Source of the DNA: CAYWTS01 sp964461265
GTDB taxonomy: Bacteria > Bacteroidota > Ignavibacteria > Tepidaquicellales > OLB5
Length of the DNA: 46,825 nt
Direction of reading: 5' to 3'
Assembly: GCA_964461265.1 (NCBI GenBank)
Contig: CAYWTS010000015.1
Span: 1 to 46,825, forward strand
Of this stretch, positions 24,782 to 33,624 are shown in pieces (position 1 is the stretch's first letter; every line of letters begins with the position of its first letter). A program made the position numbers and the translations under genes. The notes under the pieces were generated by a model. It had not been told where the DNA came from. It ran no database searches and saw only the letters and a list, made by a program, of their open reading frames with translations.

Positions 24782-24999
24782 TGGCAAAACAGGGTACTAT
24801 AAAAGTAGATGGGATTATAATAGATACCCTTCCAAATGCAGCTTTTAAAGTTAAATTGGAAAATGGTCATGAAATTATTGCACACATTTCCGGTAAAATG
24901 AGAATGAATTTTATTAAGATTTTAACGGGTGATAAAGTAGCAGTCGAATTATCACCATATGATTTAACAAGAGGTAGAATAACATACAGGTATAAATAA
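24781..24999 (+). CDS. infA: translation initiation factor IF-1
   Basis: A 72-residue IF-1, the exact usual length, folding as a single OB domain that blocks the A site during initiation. GTIKVDGIIIDTLPNAAFKV, the HISGKMRMN loop and the ending LTRGRITYRYK are typical. It overlaps map by one base and is followed by rpmJ after a single base. Confidence 0.98.
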   Translation: MAKQGTIKVDGIIIDTLPNAAFKVKLENGHEIIAHISGKMRMNFIKILTGDKVAVELSPYDLTRGRITYRYK

Positions 25000-25000
25000 A

Positions 25001-25114
25001 ATGAAAGTAAGAAGTTCTGTAAAAAAAATATGTGAACATTGTAAAATCATCAAGAGAAAAGGCGTTGTCAGAGTTATTTGTAAAAATCCTAAACATAAAC
25101 AAAGACAGGGATAA
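25001..25114 (+). CDS. rpmJ: ribosomal protein bL36
   Basis: A 37-residue L36 read directly from the sequence; it starts with ATG one base after infA. MKVRSSVKKICEHCK and VICKNPKHKQRQG supply the C-x2-C and C-x4-H zinc ribbon, so this is the zinc-binding form. L36 stabilises the 50S subunit near the GTPase centre. The rpsM gene follows after 15 bases. Confidence 0.97.
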   Translation: MKVRSSVKKICEHCKIIKRKGVVRVICKNPKHKQRQG

Positions 25115-25129
25115 TAAGGAGTATAAACA

Positions 25130-25513
25130 TTGGCAAGAATAGCAGGCATAGACTTACCAAAGCATAAGCGTGCAGTTATTGGTCTTACTGCAATTTATGG
25201 AATCAGCAAATCTTCAGCTCTTAGTATTTTAAAAGAGGCAGGTGTAAATCCTGATAAAAAAGTTGAAAATTTATCGGATGATGAAGTTAATAAAATAAGG
25301 CATATAGTCACCGCAGACTATAAAGTTGAAGGTGCCTTAAAAGCTGAAGTTCAAATGAATATTAAGAGGCTTGTTGATATTGGTTGTTACCGCGGTAAAA
25401 GGCATAGAAGAGGTCTACCGGTTCATGGGCAAAGAACAAAAACCAATGCCAGAACACGTAAAGGTAAGCGGAAAACCGTTGCAGGAAAGAAAAAAACAGT
25501 AGCTAAAAAATAA
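25130..25513 (+). CDS. rpsM: ribosomal protein uS13
   Basis: A 127-residue S13 of the 30S head, which contacts P-site tRNA. ARIAGIDLPKHKRAVIGLT and the end RGKRHRRGLPVHGQRTKTNART are conserved; the last ~15 residues are lysine-rich. The start is TTG, supported by AAGGAG at 25116-25121, 8 bases upstream. It opens the alpha-operon part of the cluster. Confidence 0.98.
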   Translation: MARIAGIDLPKHKRAVIGLTAIYGISKSSALSILKEAGVNPDKKVENLSDDEVNKIRHIVTADYKVEGALKAEVQMNIKRLVDIGCYRGKRHRRGLPVHGQRTKTNARTRKGKRKTVAGKKKTVAKK

Positions 25514-25535
25514 TTGATAAATACACTCAGTTTTA

Positions 25536-25913
25536 ATGAATAAAAAAACAAAAAAGAAAACACAGGTCGAGTCGACCGGTATTGCGAATATTAAAGCTAC
25601 ATTTAACAATGTAATTGTTACATTAACAGATAATAGTGGAAATACAATTGGATGGTCTTCATCCGGTAAAATGGGATTTAAGGGGTCTAAAAAGAATACA
25701 CCTTTTGCAGCTCAAGTATGTGCAGAATCTGTTGCCAAACAAGCATTTGATATGGGTTTGCGAAAAGTAGATGTTTTTATTAAAGGACCCGGTTCGGGCA
25801 GGGAGGCAGCTGTAAGAGCATTACAAACTTCAGGCTTAGAAATTTTGTCGATAAAAGATATTACACCTATTCCCCATAATGGCTGCAGACCCCCTAAAAG
25901 GCGTAGAGTTTAG
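25536..25913 (+). CDS. rpsK: ribosomal protein uS11
   Basis: A 125-residue S11 of the 30S platform, lining the mRNA exit. ATFNNVIVTLTDNSGNTIGW and the C-terminal GPGSGREAAVRALQ with the final TPIPHNGCRPPKRRRV are diagnostic. It follows rpsM by 22 bases; rpsD follows after a 67-base AT-rich gap in which I recognised no structure. Confidence 0.98.
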   Translation: MNKKTKKKTQVESTGIANIKATFNNVIVTLTDNSGNTIGWSSSGKMGFKGSKKNTPFAAQVCAESVAKQAFDMGLRKVDVFIKGPGSGREAAVRALQTSGLEILSIKDITPIPHNGCRPPKRRRV

Positions 25914-25980
25914 TTTTAATCTGATTATATAACTATTAATAAAGTAAATAAATTAACTGAAATAATTAAATTATTATTTA

Positions 25981-26610
25981 ATGGCAAGATACACAGGAGC
26001 AAGTTGTAAACTTTGTAGACGTGAGCGGCAGAAACTTTTTTTAAAAGGCAGTAAATGTTTTACTGAAAAATGTCCTATTGAAAGTAAAAATTATGCACCC
26101 GGCCAGCATGGATTTTCCAGACGAGCCAAAGTATCCGATTATTCACTTCAGCTCAGGGAAAAGCAAAAAGTTAAAAGAATGTATGGAATGCTGGAAACTC
26201 AGTTCAGAAATTATTTTAAATTAGCTTCCGGTCAAAAGGGAAAAACTGGCGATAACCTTGTAAAAATTTTGGAAAGAAGACTGGATAATATTATTTACCG
26301 GTTTGGACTGGCACCTTCTAGAAAATCAGCCAGACAGCTTATTTTACATAAACATTTTCAGGTAAATGGTAAAACGGTTAATATACCTTCTCACTTATTA
26401 AAATCAGGAGATGTTGTACAGGTATCGGAAAACAGCAAACATCTTAAAGCTATTCATGATTCAATGAAGAGAATCAAAGATGAAATACTGCCTCAATGGC
26501 TGCAGTTAGATAAAGCTCAAATGAAGGGAACCATGTTAACGATTCCCGACAGAAACGATATTCCATTCAATGCAAACGAACAATTAATAGTAGAATTGTA
26601 TTCTAAATAG
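25981..26610 (+). CDS. rpsD: ribosomal protein uS4 (zinc-binding form)
   Basis: A 209-residue S4, a primary binder of 16S rRNA and in E. coli a translational repressor of the alpha operon. The N terminus keeps four cysteines (C9, C12, C26, C31) of the zinc-binding form. The S4 RNA-binding domain (RLDNIIYRFGLAPSRKSARQ) is intact. It is followed by rpoA after 23 bases. Confidence 0.98.
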   Translation: MARYTGASCKLCRRERQKLFLKGSKCFTEKCPIESKNYAPGQHGFSRRAKVSDYSLQLREKQKVKRMYGMLETQFRNYFKLASGQKGKTGDNLVKILERRLDNIIYRFGLAPSRKSARQLILHKHFQVNGKTVNIPSHLLKSGDVVQVSENSKHLKAIHDSMKRIKDEILPQWLQLDKAQMKGTMLTIPDRNDIPFNANEQLIVELYSK

Positions 26611-26633
26611 TAAAAAAGCATTAAATATTAAGC

Positions 26634-27626
26634 ATGCAAAATCCTTTTATTCAATACCCCAATAAGATAGAATTAGAAAACGAGACGAGGACCCGTTATT
26701 TTGGCAGGTTTACAATGTACCCTTTAGAAAAAGGCTACGGCGTAACTCTTGGAAATGCATTAAGAAGAGTCTTAATTTCTTCACTACCAGGTACAGCTAT
26801 TACCGGTGTACGTATAAATAATATTCCGCATGAATTTACAACCATTAAAGATGTAGTAGAAGACGTATCTGAAATTATTTTAAACCTTAAAGAAGTCAGG
26901 TTCAAACCCAATTTTAAAAAAAGCGGGTCTAATATCGAATTCAGGCTTAAAGGACCTCTTGAGTTTATTGCCAGGCACATTCAGGAAAGTACCGAAGATT
27001 ATGAGATACTTAACCCTAATCACCATATAGCTACACTGAATAAGAATGCCGATATGGTAATGACAATAAGAATAGGTTATGGCATTGGTTATGTACCTGC
27101 AGAAGAAAATAAATTACCAGATCAGGATTTGCTGTTAATACCCATCGATTCAATTTTTACACCTATAAAAAATGTAAAATACGAAGTTGCTTATACCAGA
27201 GTTGGGCAGAGAACCGATTACGAAAAGCTAATTATCGATGTTACAACCGATGGTACCGTAGATCCCGTAGATGCTATGACCACAGCAGCGGAGATTTTAA
27301 ATGAACATATTTTAATGTTCTCTACATTCGGTAAAGAACCTGTTGAAACCGTTAAACCATCCGAGGAAGAATCGGAATTTCAAAGAATAAAGCAGATTTT
27401 ACTGACAAATGTGGATGAATTAAAGCTGAGTGTACGTGCACAGAATTGTTTAAGATCAGCAAATATAAAAACACTTGCAGATTTAGTAAAGCACCAAGAA
27501 GTAGAGATGCTTCAGTTCAGGAACTTCGGAAGGAAATCGTTAGCAGAATTAGGCGAAATTCTCGTGGAACATAATCTTAATTTCGGTATGGATGTAGATA
27601 AATATTTAAACGAAGAATCTAATTAA
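26634..27626 (+). CDS. rpoA: RNA polymerase alpha subunit
   Basis: A 330-residue alpha subunit with the full dimerisation domain (RFTMYPLEKGYGVTLGNALR, residues ~24-43) and C-terminal domain (LKLSVRAQNCLRSANIKTLADLV through FGRKSLAELGEIL) that contacts UP elements and activators. Length and domain order are normal. It lies between rpsD and rplQ as in most bacteria. Confidence 0.98.
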   Translation: MQNPFIQYPNKIELENETRTRYFGRFTMYPLEKGYGVTLGNALRRVLISSLPGTAITGVRINNIPHEFTTIKDVVEDVSEIILNLKEVRFKPNFKKSGSNIEFRLKGPLEFIARHIQESTEDYEILNPNHHIATLNKNADMVMTIRIGYGIGYVPAEENKLPDQDLLLIPIDSIFTPIKNVKYEVAYTRVGQRTDYEKLIIDVTTDGTVDPVDAMTTAAEILNEHILMFSTFGKEPVETVKPSEEESEFQRIKQILLTNVDELKLSVRAQNCLRSANIKTLADLVKHQEVEMLQFRNFGRKSLAELGEILVEHNLNFGMDVDKYLNEESN

Positions 27627-27637
27627 GGGAGCATTTC

Positions 27638-28189
27638 TTGATACACCGAAGAAAAGGCAGAAAATTAAATCGTTCCTCATCACACAGACACGCGACAATT
27701 TCCAATCTTTGCACGTCGTTAATTAAAGCAAAAAAAATTATGACTACAATTGCTAAAGCTAAGGAATTAAGACGTTTTATAGAACCGCTGGTCACAAAGG
27801 CAAGGAGGTCATTCATGAAGAAACAGGATTATCCTATGTATGATGTTCACTTAAGAAGAGAAGTTAACCGAATACTTAAGGATAAAGCTGCAGTAAAAAC
27901 TTTATTTGAGGAAATAGCCCCAAAAGTAATAGATAGAAATGGCGGTTACACACGCGTATTAAAAATTGGCAGAAGATACGGAGATGCAGCTGAACTTGCT
28001 TTCGTAGAATTTGTAGATTACAACCTTGAAAAGACAGAATCGAAAAAAACAGAATCTGCGGATAGTAAAAAACCAGTAAAGGATAAGAGTGATAAACAAG
28101 ATAAAAATCGGAAAGGCGGAGTTGCTCGAAGAAAAGGGAAAACTGTTGTTAATAAGAAATTAAAGACAAGCGAAGAGGAAGGAAAATAA
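27638..28189 (+). CDS. rplQ: ribosomal protein bL17 with C-terminal extension
   Basis: L17 at the tunnel exit of the 50S subunit. The core (RSSSHRHATISNLCTSLIKA to AELAFVEFVDY) ends near residue 130; about 50 further residues are very rich in Lys, Glu and Ser, giving 183 residues against a usual ~120. The start is TTG with AAGGGAG at 27625-27631. It is the last gene of the ribosomal cluster; engB follows after 48 bases with no strong terminator. Confidence 0.96.
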   Translation: MIHRRKGRKLNRSSSHRHATISNLCTSLIKAKKIMTTIAKAKELRRFIEPLVTKARRSFMKKQDYPMYDVHLRREVNRILKDKAAVKTLFEEIAPKVIDRNGGYTRVLKIGRRYGDAAELAFVEFVDYNLEKTESKKTESADSKKPVKDKSDKQDKNRKGGVARRKGKTVVNKKLKTSEEEGK

Positions 28190-28237
28190 TCTTTTAGGGG
28201 ATTTTAAGGGATCTTCTAAATTTAACGTCTCGAAAAA

Positions 28238-28828
28238 ATGAAAATCATTTCGGCTGAATTCGTAAATAGTGTTACCGACCTCGAACAACTGCCCACTGCA
28301 CATCTTCCCGAAATTGTATTCATCGGGAGATCAAATGTTGGCAAGTCATCACTTATAAATAAGCTGTGTAACAAGACAAAGCTCGCAAAAACCAGTTCTG
28401 TCCCGGGAAGAACACGCCAATTAAATTATTATTTAATTAATGAGTCCTTTTATTTTGTTGACCTGCCGGGATACGGTTATGCAAAAGTACCGGAACAGAT
28501 TAAAACCGGATGGAGAAAGCTTGTAGAAGATTACGTAAGTACAAGAAAAAATATTAAAATAGTATTCGAACTTATGGATTCAAGACATGATCCTACGTAT
28601 CTTGACCAATTAATGATAAACTGGTTAGAATACTATGAAATAAGTTATGCTATTATTTTAACAAAATCCGACAAAATTTCAGCAAATAAAATGGAGAGGC
28701 AGATTTACAGAACAAGTAAGATTGTAAAAAACGACCAGCTTTGTAAAGATTATATTCCATTTTCAGCTTTCACCGGTGAAGGCAAAAACATAGTTTTAAG
28801 ATTAATCGAGGAAGGATTAGCCTCATAA
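28238..28828 (+). CDS. engB: ribosome-associated GTPase EngB/YihA
   Basis: A 196-residue GTPase of the TrmE-Era-EngA-YihA group needed for late 50S assembly. The P loop GRSNVGKSS (30-38), switch region (SSVPGRTRQLNYY), G3 DLPGYGYAKV and G4 TKSD are all present. It fits its position just after the ribosomal cluster. A class V aminotransferase starts 6 bases after its stop. Confidence 0.97.
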   Translation: MKIISAEFVNSVTDLEQLPTAHLPEIVFIGRSNVGKSSLINKLCNKTKLAKTSSVPGRTRQLNYYLINESFYFVDLPGYGYAKVPEQIKTGWRKLVEDYVSTRKNIKIVFELMDSRHDPTYLDQLMINWLEYYEISYAIILTKSDKISANKMERQIYRTSKIVKNDQLCKDYIPFSAFTGEGKNIVLRLIEEGLAS

Positions 28829-28834
28829 ATTCAG

Positions 28835-29935
28835 TTGTTCCGAATAACGGGAAATTCTAATACAAGACTATTTACACCGGGACCCACAGAAGTACCTATA
28901 CCTATCTTAGAAGAAATTTTTAAATTCAGAATCCACCACAGAAGCAGTGAATTTAAGAATCTTTACATTTCATTAACTGCTAAATTAAAAGAGATTTTTA
29001 GAACAAATCATTACCTTACAGTTCTTACCTCTTCGGGTACAGGAGCCATGGAAGCTGTGGTTGTAAATTTTTGTTCCTATAAAGATAAAATTATTTATTT
29101 AGACCAGGGTAAGTTTGGTCAAAGGTGGGGTTTAATATGTAAAGCTAATGGAATTAAATCAGAAGCTGTTAAAGTTAAACCCGGCTGTGTATTAGATTCA
29201 TTTCATGACACAAACCTGGATTTAAGTAGTGCAAAAGTTTTTCTTCTTACCCATGTCGAAACCTCAACAGGAGCACTGACAAATATTAAGAAACTGATAT
29301 ATGAAATTCGAAATGAAACGGATGCTTTGATAGCAGTAGATGGAATAGCTTCGATAGGTTCAGTAGAATTCAATATGGATAACTGGGGAGTTGATATAGC
29401 AATTACAGCTTCTCAAAAAGGCTTTATGAATCCTCCGGGTATCTCGGTAATAGCTTACAATGAAAGAGCGAAAGCCAAAATGGAGCAGAATAAATCAAAC
29501 AGATTTTATTTTGACCTTAAAAAGGAATTGGATGCATTTCTTTCGAATGGATATACTTCCTGGACTCCAGCCCTGGGTTTATTTCACGGAATGGATAAAG
29601 CATCTTCAATAATACTTGAAGAAGGATTGGAAAATCATTGGAACAAGATTAAAAGATTAGCAAAATATTTCAGGGAAGCTGCATTAAAATTAGGATTCAA
29701 GTTATTTTCCGATTCACTATCCGATTCTGTTACTGCTTTGCTTTTACCTGACAAATTAGATTCAACTGTGTTAATAAGCAGATTAAAGGATAATCATAAT
29801 GTTATAATTGCAAACGGTCAGGGAGAATTGAAAGGGAAAATAATACGCGTATCACATATGGGTAATTACACGTTAGAAGATTTCAAATTCCTGATAGACG
29901 TTATGGACAAAGAATTAAGCGAAATGATAACATAA
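28835..29935 (+). CDS. class V aminotransferase (serine/alanine-glyoxylate family), probable serine pathway
   Basis: A 366-residue PLP enzyme. LFTPGPTEVP near the N terminus, SSGTGAMEA for phosphate binding and the PLP lysine in ASQKGFMNPPG are signatures of the serine-glyoxylate/alanine-glyoxylate/aspartate aminotransferase group. Its stop is one base before the start of the SerA-like gene, so the two form a pair; this suggests it serves as phosphoserine aminotransferase in serine synthesis, as relatives do in some archaea and bacteria (inference). The alternative is glyoxylate/hydroxypyruvate metabolism. The start is TTG. Confidence 0.85.
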   Translation: MFRITGNSNTRLFTPGPTEVPIPILEEIFKFRIHHRSSEFKNLYISLTAKLKEIFRTNHYLTVLTSSGTGAMEAVVVNFCSYKDKIIYLDQGKFGQRWGLICKANGIKSEAVKVKPGCVLDSFHDTNLDLSSAKVFLLTHVETSTGALTNIKKLIYEIRNETDALIAVDGIASIGSVEFNMDNWGVDIAITASQKGFMNPPGISVIAYNERAKAKMEQNKSNRFYFDLKKELDAFLSNGYTSWTPALGLFHGMDKASSIILEEGLENHWNKIKRLAKYFREAALKLGFKLFSDSLSDSVTALLLPDKLDSTVLISRLKDNHNVIIANGQGELKGKIIRVSHMGNYTLEDFKFLIDVMDKELSEMIT

Positions 29936-30900
29936 TGGGAAGTCTGAAAAATATTGCTGTATTTATCGCAGATAAAATAGATATTACCGGAATTCAAATT
30001 TTAAGGAAATCCGGAATTAATGTCCTGGAATTTCCGGGTTTAGAGAATAATGAACTGATAAATAAATTGTCAGCTTTGCCAAATTTTAAAATTGTCCTTA
30101 TTATCAGGTCTACACGAAAATTAGGTAAAAAGGAACTTAAAATAATTAAGAAATTGGGAAACGTTGTTTTAATCTGTACTGCATCATCAGGTTTCGATAA
30201 CATTGATACTATTTATGCCAGAAGGCTTAAATATAAAATTTTAAATGTTCCTAACGGTAATTACATTTCAGCGGCTGAGCATACTTTAGCTGTCATTCTT
30301 TGTATTTTAAAAAACATCACGGCATCAAATTCACTGATGAAGAACGGTATTTTCGGTAATTCAGAATACACGAATCAAGAGTTAAAGGGTAAGATAATAG
30401 GAATTATAGGTGTAGGCAGAGTTGGTTCCTATGTTGCAAGGCTTTGTAGGCAATTTGGAATGAAAATTCTTGGACACGACATAAAAAAATCCTTGAAATA
30501 CAAATACAGGTGGATTGAGTTTGTGTCACTTTCCCAAATACTCAAAAGATCGGATATTATTACAGTGCATACACCCTTAGATGAATCGACCAAAAATCTT
30601 ATTAACCGGTCAAAACTACTAATGATGAAGAAAGGTTCTGTATTAATTAATTGTGCCCGCGGGGGTATAGTGAATGAAAAAGCATTGATAATGTCTTTGA
30701 AATCCAGGAAATTAAGTTACGCGGGATTAGATGTATTTGTTAATGAACCGTTTTTTAATAAAGAATTTACAAAATTAGATAATGTGCTGCTTACACCACA
30801 CTTAGCCGGCAAGTCACGGGAAAGTAAAGTAAGGATATCTGTTCAATTAGCACAAAATATCCTGATGTTTATAAACAAGTATGAAAAATTATTCAATTGA
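29935..30900 (+). CDS. D-2-hydroxyacid dehydrogenase, likely 3-phosphoglycerate dehydrogenase
   Basis: A 321-residue NAD-dependent dehydrogenase of the D-isomer-specific 2-hydroxyacid family. The cofactor loop is IGVGRVGS; the catalytic Arg lies in NCARGGIVNE, Glu in DVFVNEP and His in TPHLAGKSRES. There is no C-terminal ACT regulatory domain, so no serine feedback of the classical type. Its ATG overlaps the last base of the aminotransferase gene, which supports a SerA role; hydroxypyruvate reductase is the alternative. dnaN follows after 54 bases. Confidence 0.85.
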   Translation: MGSLKNIAVFIADKIDITGIQILRKSGINVLEFPGLENNELINKLSALPNFKIVLIIRSTRKLGKKELKIIKKLGNVVLICTASSGFDNIDTIYARRLKYKILNVPNGNYISAAEHTLAVILCILKNITASNSLMKNGIFGNSEYTNQELKGKIIGIIGVGRVGSYVARLCRQFGMKILGHDIKKSLKYKYRWIEFVSLSQILKRSDIITVHTPLDESTKNLINRSKLLMMKKGSVLINCARGGIVNEKALIMSLKSRKLSYAGLDVFVNEPFFNKEFTKLDNVLLTPHLAGKSRESKVRISVQLAQNILMFINKYEKLFN

Positions 30901-30954
30901 AATACTTAGCTTTATTGAGTAAATTTAACAAATTTTGAATTTTAAGGAGGCTGT

Positions 30955-32145
30955 ATGAAGTTTTCCGTTAAAGGAAATACTTTAGTCGACGCATTGTCGA
31001 AGGTAATCGGAGTAACACCCATACGTTCAACATTACCTATTCTCGGAAATATTTTATTTGAGTTGAAAGGGAATCAATTAATTCTTACGGGAACAGATTT
31101 GGAAGTGTATGTGAGAGTTATGCTCGAAGTAGATGGCAAGCAGGATGGTGAATTAGCTTTACCTTCCAAGAAGCTTGATACCTTACTCTTGAGCCTTGTC
31201 GACAGGGATCTGAGTTTTGAATCTTCTCAAAATTTTAAATTGCAGATCAAGACTAAAGGGGGGAAATGGACCTTAACAGGGGAAGACCCGAATGATTTTC
31301 CATTACCGGTAGAATTGGAAAGTGTAAGTACTTTTACTTTAGACGGTAATTTGCTAAGCAGGTATCTTTCGAAAACAGTTCATGCTGCCAGTACAGATGA
31401 GTTAAGAAGGAATATGAACGGTGTATATTTTGATATAAACGAAAATGAAATGAAAGTTGTTTCTACCGATGGTCATAGATTAATGAAGATTATAAATACT
31501 GATTTTAAATACAATGGTGAAAAGATTTCGATGCTGATACCTGTTAAAACATGTCAGCTAATTATTAAATTATTAAAAGCATCGGGACGTTCAATATCAC
31601 GTAGAGAAATTACTTCTGTAGATGAAGCGGATGAAGGAACAAAAGATGATTATATCAGCCTAAAAGCTAACATTGATTATAATAATGAATTCATTAGATT
31701 GAGTTTTAACGGAATAACCTTAACCAGCAGGTTAATTGATGATTCATTTCCAAATTACGAATCGGTAATACCATCTGATAATGAAAAGATTTTAAAGGTT
31801 AATATAGATCTGTTAATCAATTCTGTAAAGAGGTGTATAATAATGAGCGACCAGGTTACAAACAGAACGAATTTCGTAATAAACGATAAAGAATTAAAAA
31901 TCCGTTCATCGAATAATGAATTCGGAACGGACTCAGAAGAAGTTCTTGAATGCAGCTTCACAGAAAGCGAAGAGTTTGAAATTGCCTTTAACGGCAGATA
32001 TCTTCTTGAAGCGATACAGCAGTTCGAGAGCAGCGAAATTCTTTTCTATTTAAATACACCTCTAAAAGCAGCAGTTCTTAGACCATCTGAACAGAGAAAA
32101 AATGAGGACCTGATGATGCTGGTTATGCCTGTTAGAAACATCTGA
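30955..32145 (+). CDS. dnaN: DNA polymerase III beta subunit (sliding clamp)
   Basis: A 396-residue clamp with three DNA-clamp domains; it encircles DNA and tethers polymerase III. LPILGNILFELKGNQLILTGTDLE and the C-terminal MMLVMPVRNI are typical. A short insertion rich in Asp and Glu (DEADEGTKDD) lies in the second domain. AAGGAGG at 30944-30950 precedes the ATG by 4 bases. It heads the origin-type set dnaN-recF-dciA-gyrB, but no dnaA gene precedes it. Confidence 0.97.
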   Translation: MKFSVKGNTLVDALSKVIGVTPIRSTLPILGNILFELKGNQLILTGTDLEVYVRVMLEVDGKQDGELALPSKKLDTLLLSLVDRDLSFESSQNFKLQIKTKGGKWTLTGEDPNDFPLPVELESVSTFTLDGNLLSRYLSKTVHAASTDELRRNMNGVYFDINENEMKVVSTDGHRLMKIINTDFKYNGEKISMLIPVKTCQLIIKLLKASGRSISRREITSVDEADEGTKDDYISLKANIDYNNEFIRLSFNGITLTSRLIDDSFPNYESVIPSDNEKILKVNIDLLINSVKRCIIMSDQVTNRTNFVINDKELKIRSSNNEFGTDSEEVLECSFTESEEFEIAFNGRYLLEAIQQFESSEILFYLNTPLKAAVLRPSEQRKNEDLMMLVMPVRNI

Positions 32146-32148
32146 ATA

Positions 32149-33330
32149 ATGATTATTGAAAGGATTGACTTAAATTTTTTCAGAAATTATACAGCCTGTT
32201 CTTTAACTTTTAATACCAGGCTTAATTTTATTTTTGGCGGTAACGGTAACGGAAAAACAAATCTGCTCGAAGCCATCTCGGTTTTAAGCTACACAAAAAG
32301 TTTTTTACAGGCATCAGATTCAGATTGTTTGAAATATGGCGAATATAGATTCAAGCTAAACGGAAACTTTGCAAATAAGACTGCTGTAAAAACAAAAATT
32401 CAATGCGAGTTTAATAGCATTACTGGTAAGAAGAAATTTATAGCCAATAGTGAACAGATTAACCGGATTATTGATCATTTTGGATCTTTACCTTTGGTTA
32501 TCTTCTCACCTCAGGATATGAAATTAAGCTACGGATTACCTGCTGACAGAAGGAGAAATTTTGATATTTTATTATCGCAAACCAGACGGATGTATTTTAA
32601 TGATTTGAGATCATATAACAGAATACTAAGACAAAAAAATGCTCTTTTAAAGGACAACCTTATTTCAAAGAAGTATTCAATTACTGAATTGAAAAAACTA
32701 ATTTCCGGATGGAATGATGAAATGGTTATCGCAGGAACTAACTTAATGGAAGAACGATACATATTTGAATCTGAGTTTGCAGATTATCTGACAAACAGTT
32801 TTAATGATATAACATCAGGTATCTCTGCACCTTTATTTAAATACAGTCCGGATATCATTTTCGATATCTCACAACCTTTTGTTAAGATGGATATTTATGA
32901 ATTATTTTACTCCAGGCTTAAGGATGCTGAAGATAAAGAAATAAAACGAGGTTATTCAATAGTTGGACCACACCGTGACGACTGGAAATTTACGATTACT
33001 AAAAATGGGAATGAATTTGAATTAAAGTATTTTGCATCCCAGGGTGAACAGAAGACTTACGTTATAGCAATAAAATTTGCCGAATATAACTATTTAAGGA
33101 CTGTAAACGAAGGAACTACTGCAGGGGAACCCATTTTACTGCTTGATGACATTTATTCAGAACTTGATTATGACAGGATCAGGCAGATTTCAAAAATTAT
33201 ATCAGGATTTAAGCAGGTGTTCATAACAACTACGAATCCGGATTATATTGAGGTTTTATACCAATTTTTTAGACCTGATGAAGTGACCAAAATTAAAATT
33301 TTTGAAGGAACGGCTGAATATGTCAATTAG
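32149..33330 (+). CDS. recF: DNA replication and repair protein RecF
   Basis: A 393-residue SMC-like ATPase that loads RecA at gaps with RecO and RecR. Walker A is GGNGNGKT (30-37), the signature is in ASQGEQKTY, and Walker B is ILLLDDIYSELD. It starts 3 bases after dnaN and overlaps the next small gene by 11 bases, in the classical dnaN-recF-gyrB arrangement. Confidence 0.96.
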   Translation: MIIERIDLNFFRNYTACSLTFNTRLNFIFGGNGNGKTNLLEAISVLSYTKSFLQASDSDCLKYGEYRFKLNGNFANKTAVKTKIQCEFNSITGKKKFIANSEQINRIIDHFGSLPLVIFSPQDMKLSYGLPADRRRNFDILLSQTRRMYFNDLRSYNRILRQKNALLKDNLISKKYSITELKKLISGWNDEMVIAGTNLMEERYIFESEFADYLTNSFNDITSGISAPLFKYSPDIIFDISQPFVKMDIYELFYSRLKDAEDKEIKRGYSIVGPHRDDWKFTITKNGNEFELKYFASQGEQKTYVIAIKFAEYNYLRTVNEGTTAGEPILLLDDIYSELDYDRIRQISKIISGFKQVFITTTNPDYIEVLYQFFRPDEVTKIKIFEGTAEYVN

Positions 33331-33616
33331 TTTCAATGAACATAAAAATAAACAGACTAATCTTAAAACAGAAATAGTATCACTTTTTAAGTCTCTGAAG
33401 TCTGAAAGAATTTCAAAATTCGGGTTCTGGGAAGAATTAGTAGGAGAAAAACTTGCTAAAATTGCAGTTCCGGTATCTAATAAAAAAGGGGTACTGTTTG
33501 TAAAAGTTGAAGATCCTGTCTGGAGATTTGAATTGACCCGGGAAAAAAACGAATTATTAATAAAATTAAAGGAAACTTGTAAAAGGAATTCCATAAAAGA
33601 TATTGTATTTATTTGA
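33320..33616 (+). CDS. DUF721/DciA-like small protein
   Basis: A 98-residue basic protein of the DUF721 family, which includes DciA, a loader or stimulator of replicative helicase. VKVEDPVWRFELTREKNELLIKL matches the family core. A TTG start 18 bases earlier is possible, but the ATG at 33320 gives the usual N terminus. It overlaps recF by 11 bases and precedes gyrB by 8 bases, the position DUF721 genes often have. The functional link to DciA is from family knowledge. Confidence 0.85.
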   Translation: MSISFNEHKNKQTNLKTEIVSLFKSLKSERISKFGFWEELVGEKLAKIAVPVSNKKGVLFVKVEDPVWRFELTREKNELLIKLKETCKRNSIKDIVFI

Positions 33617-33624
33617 GGTTATAA

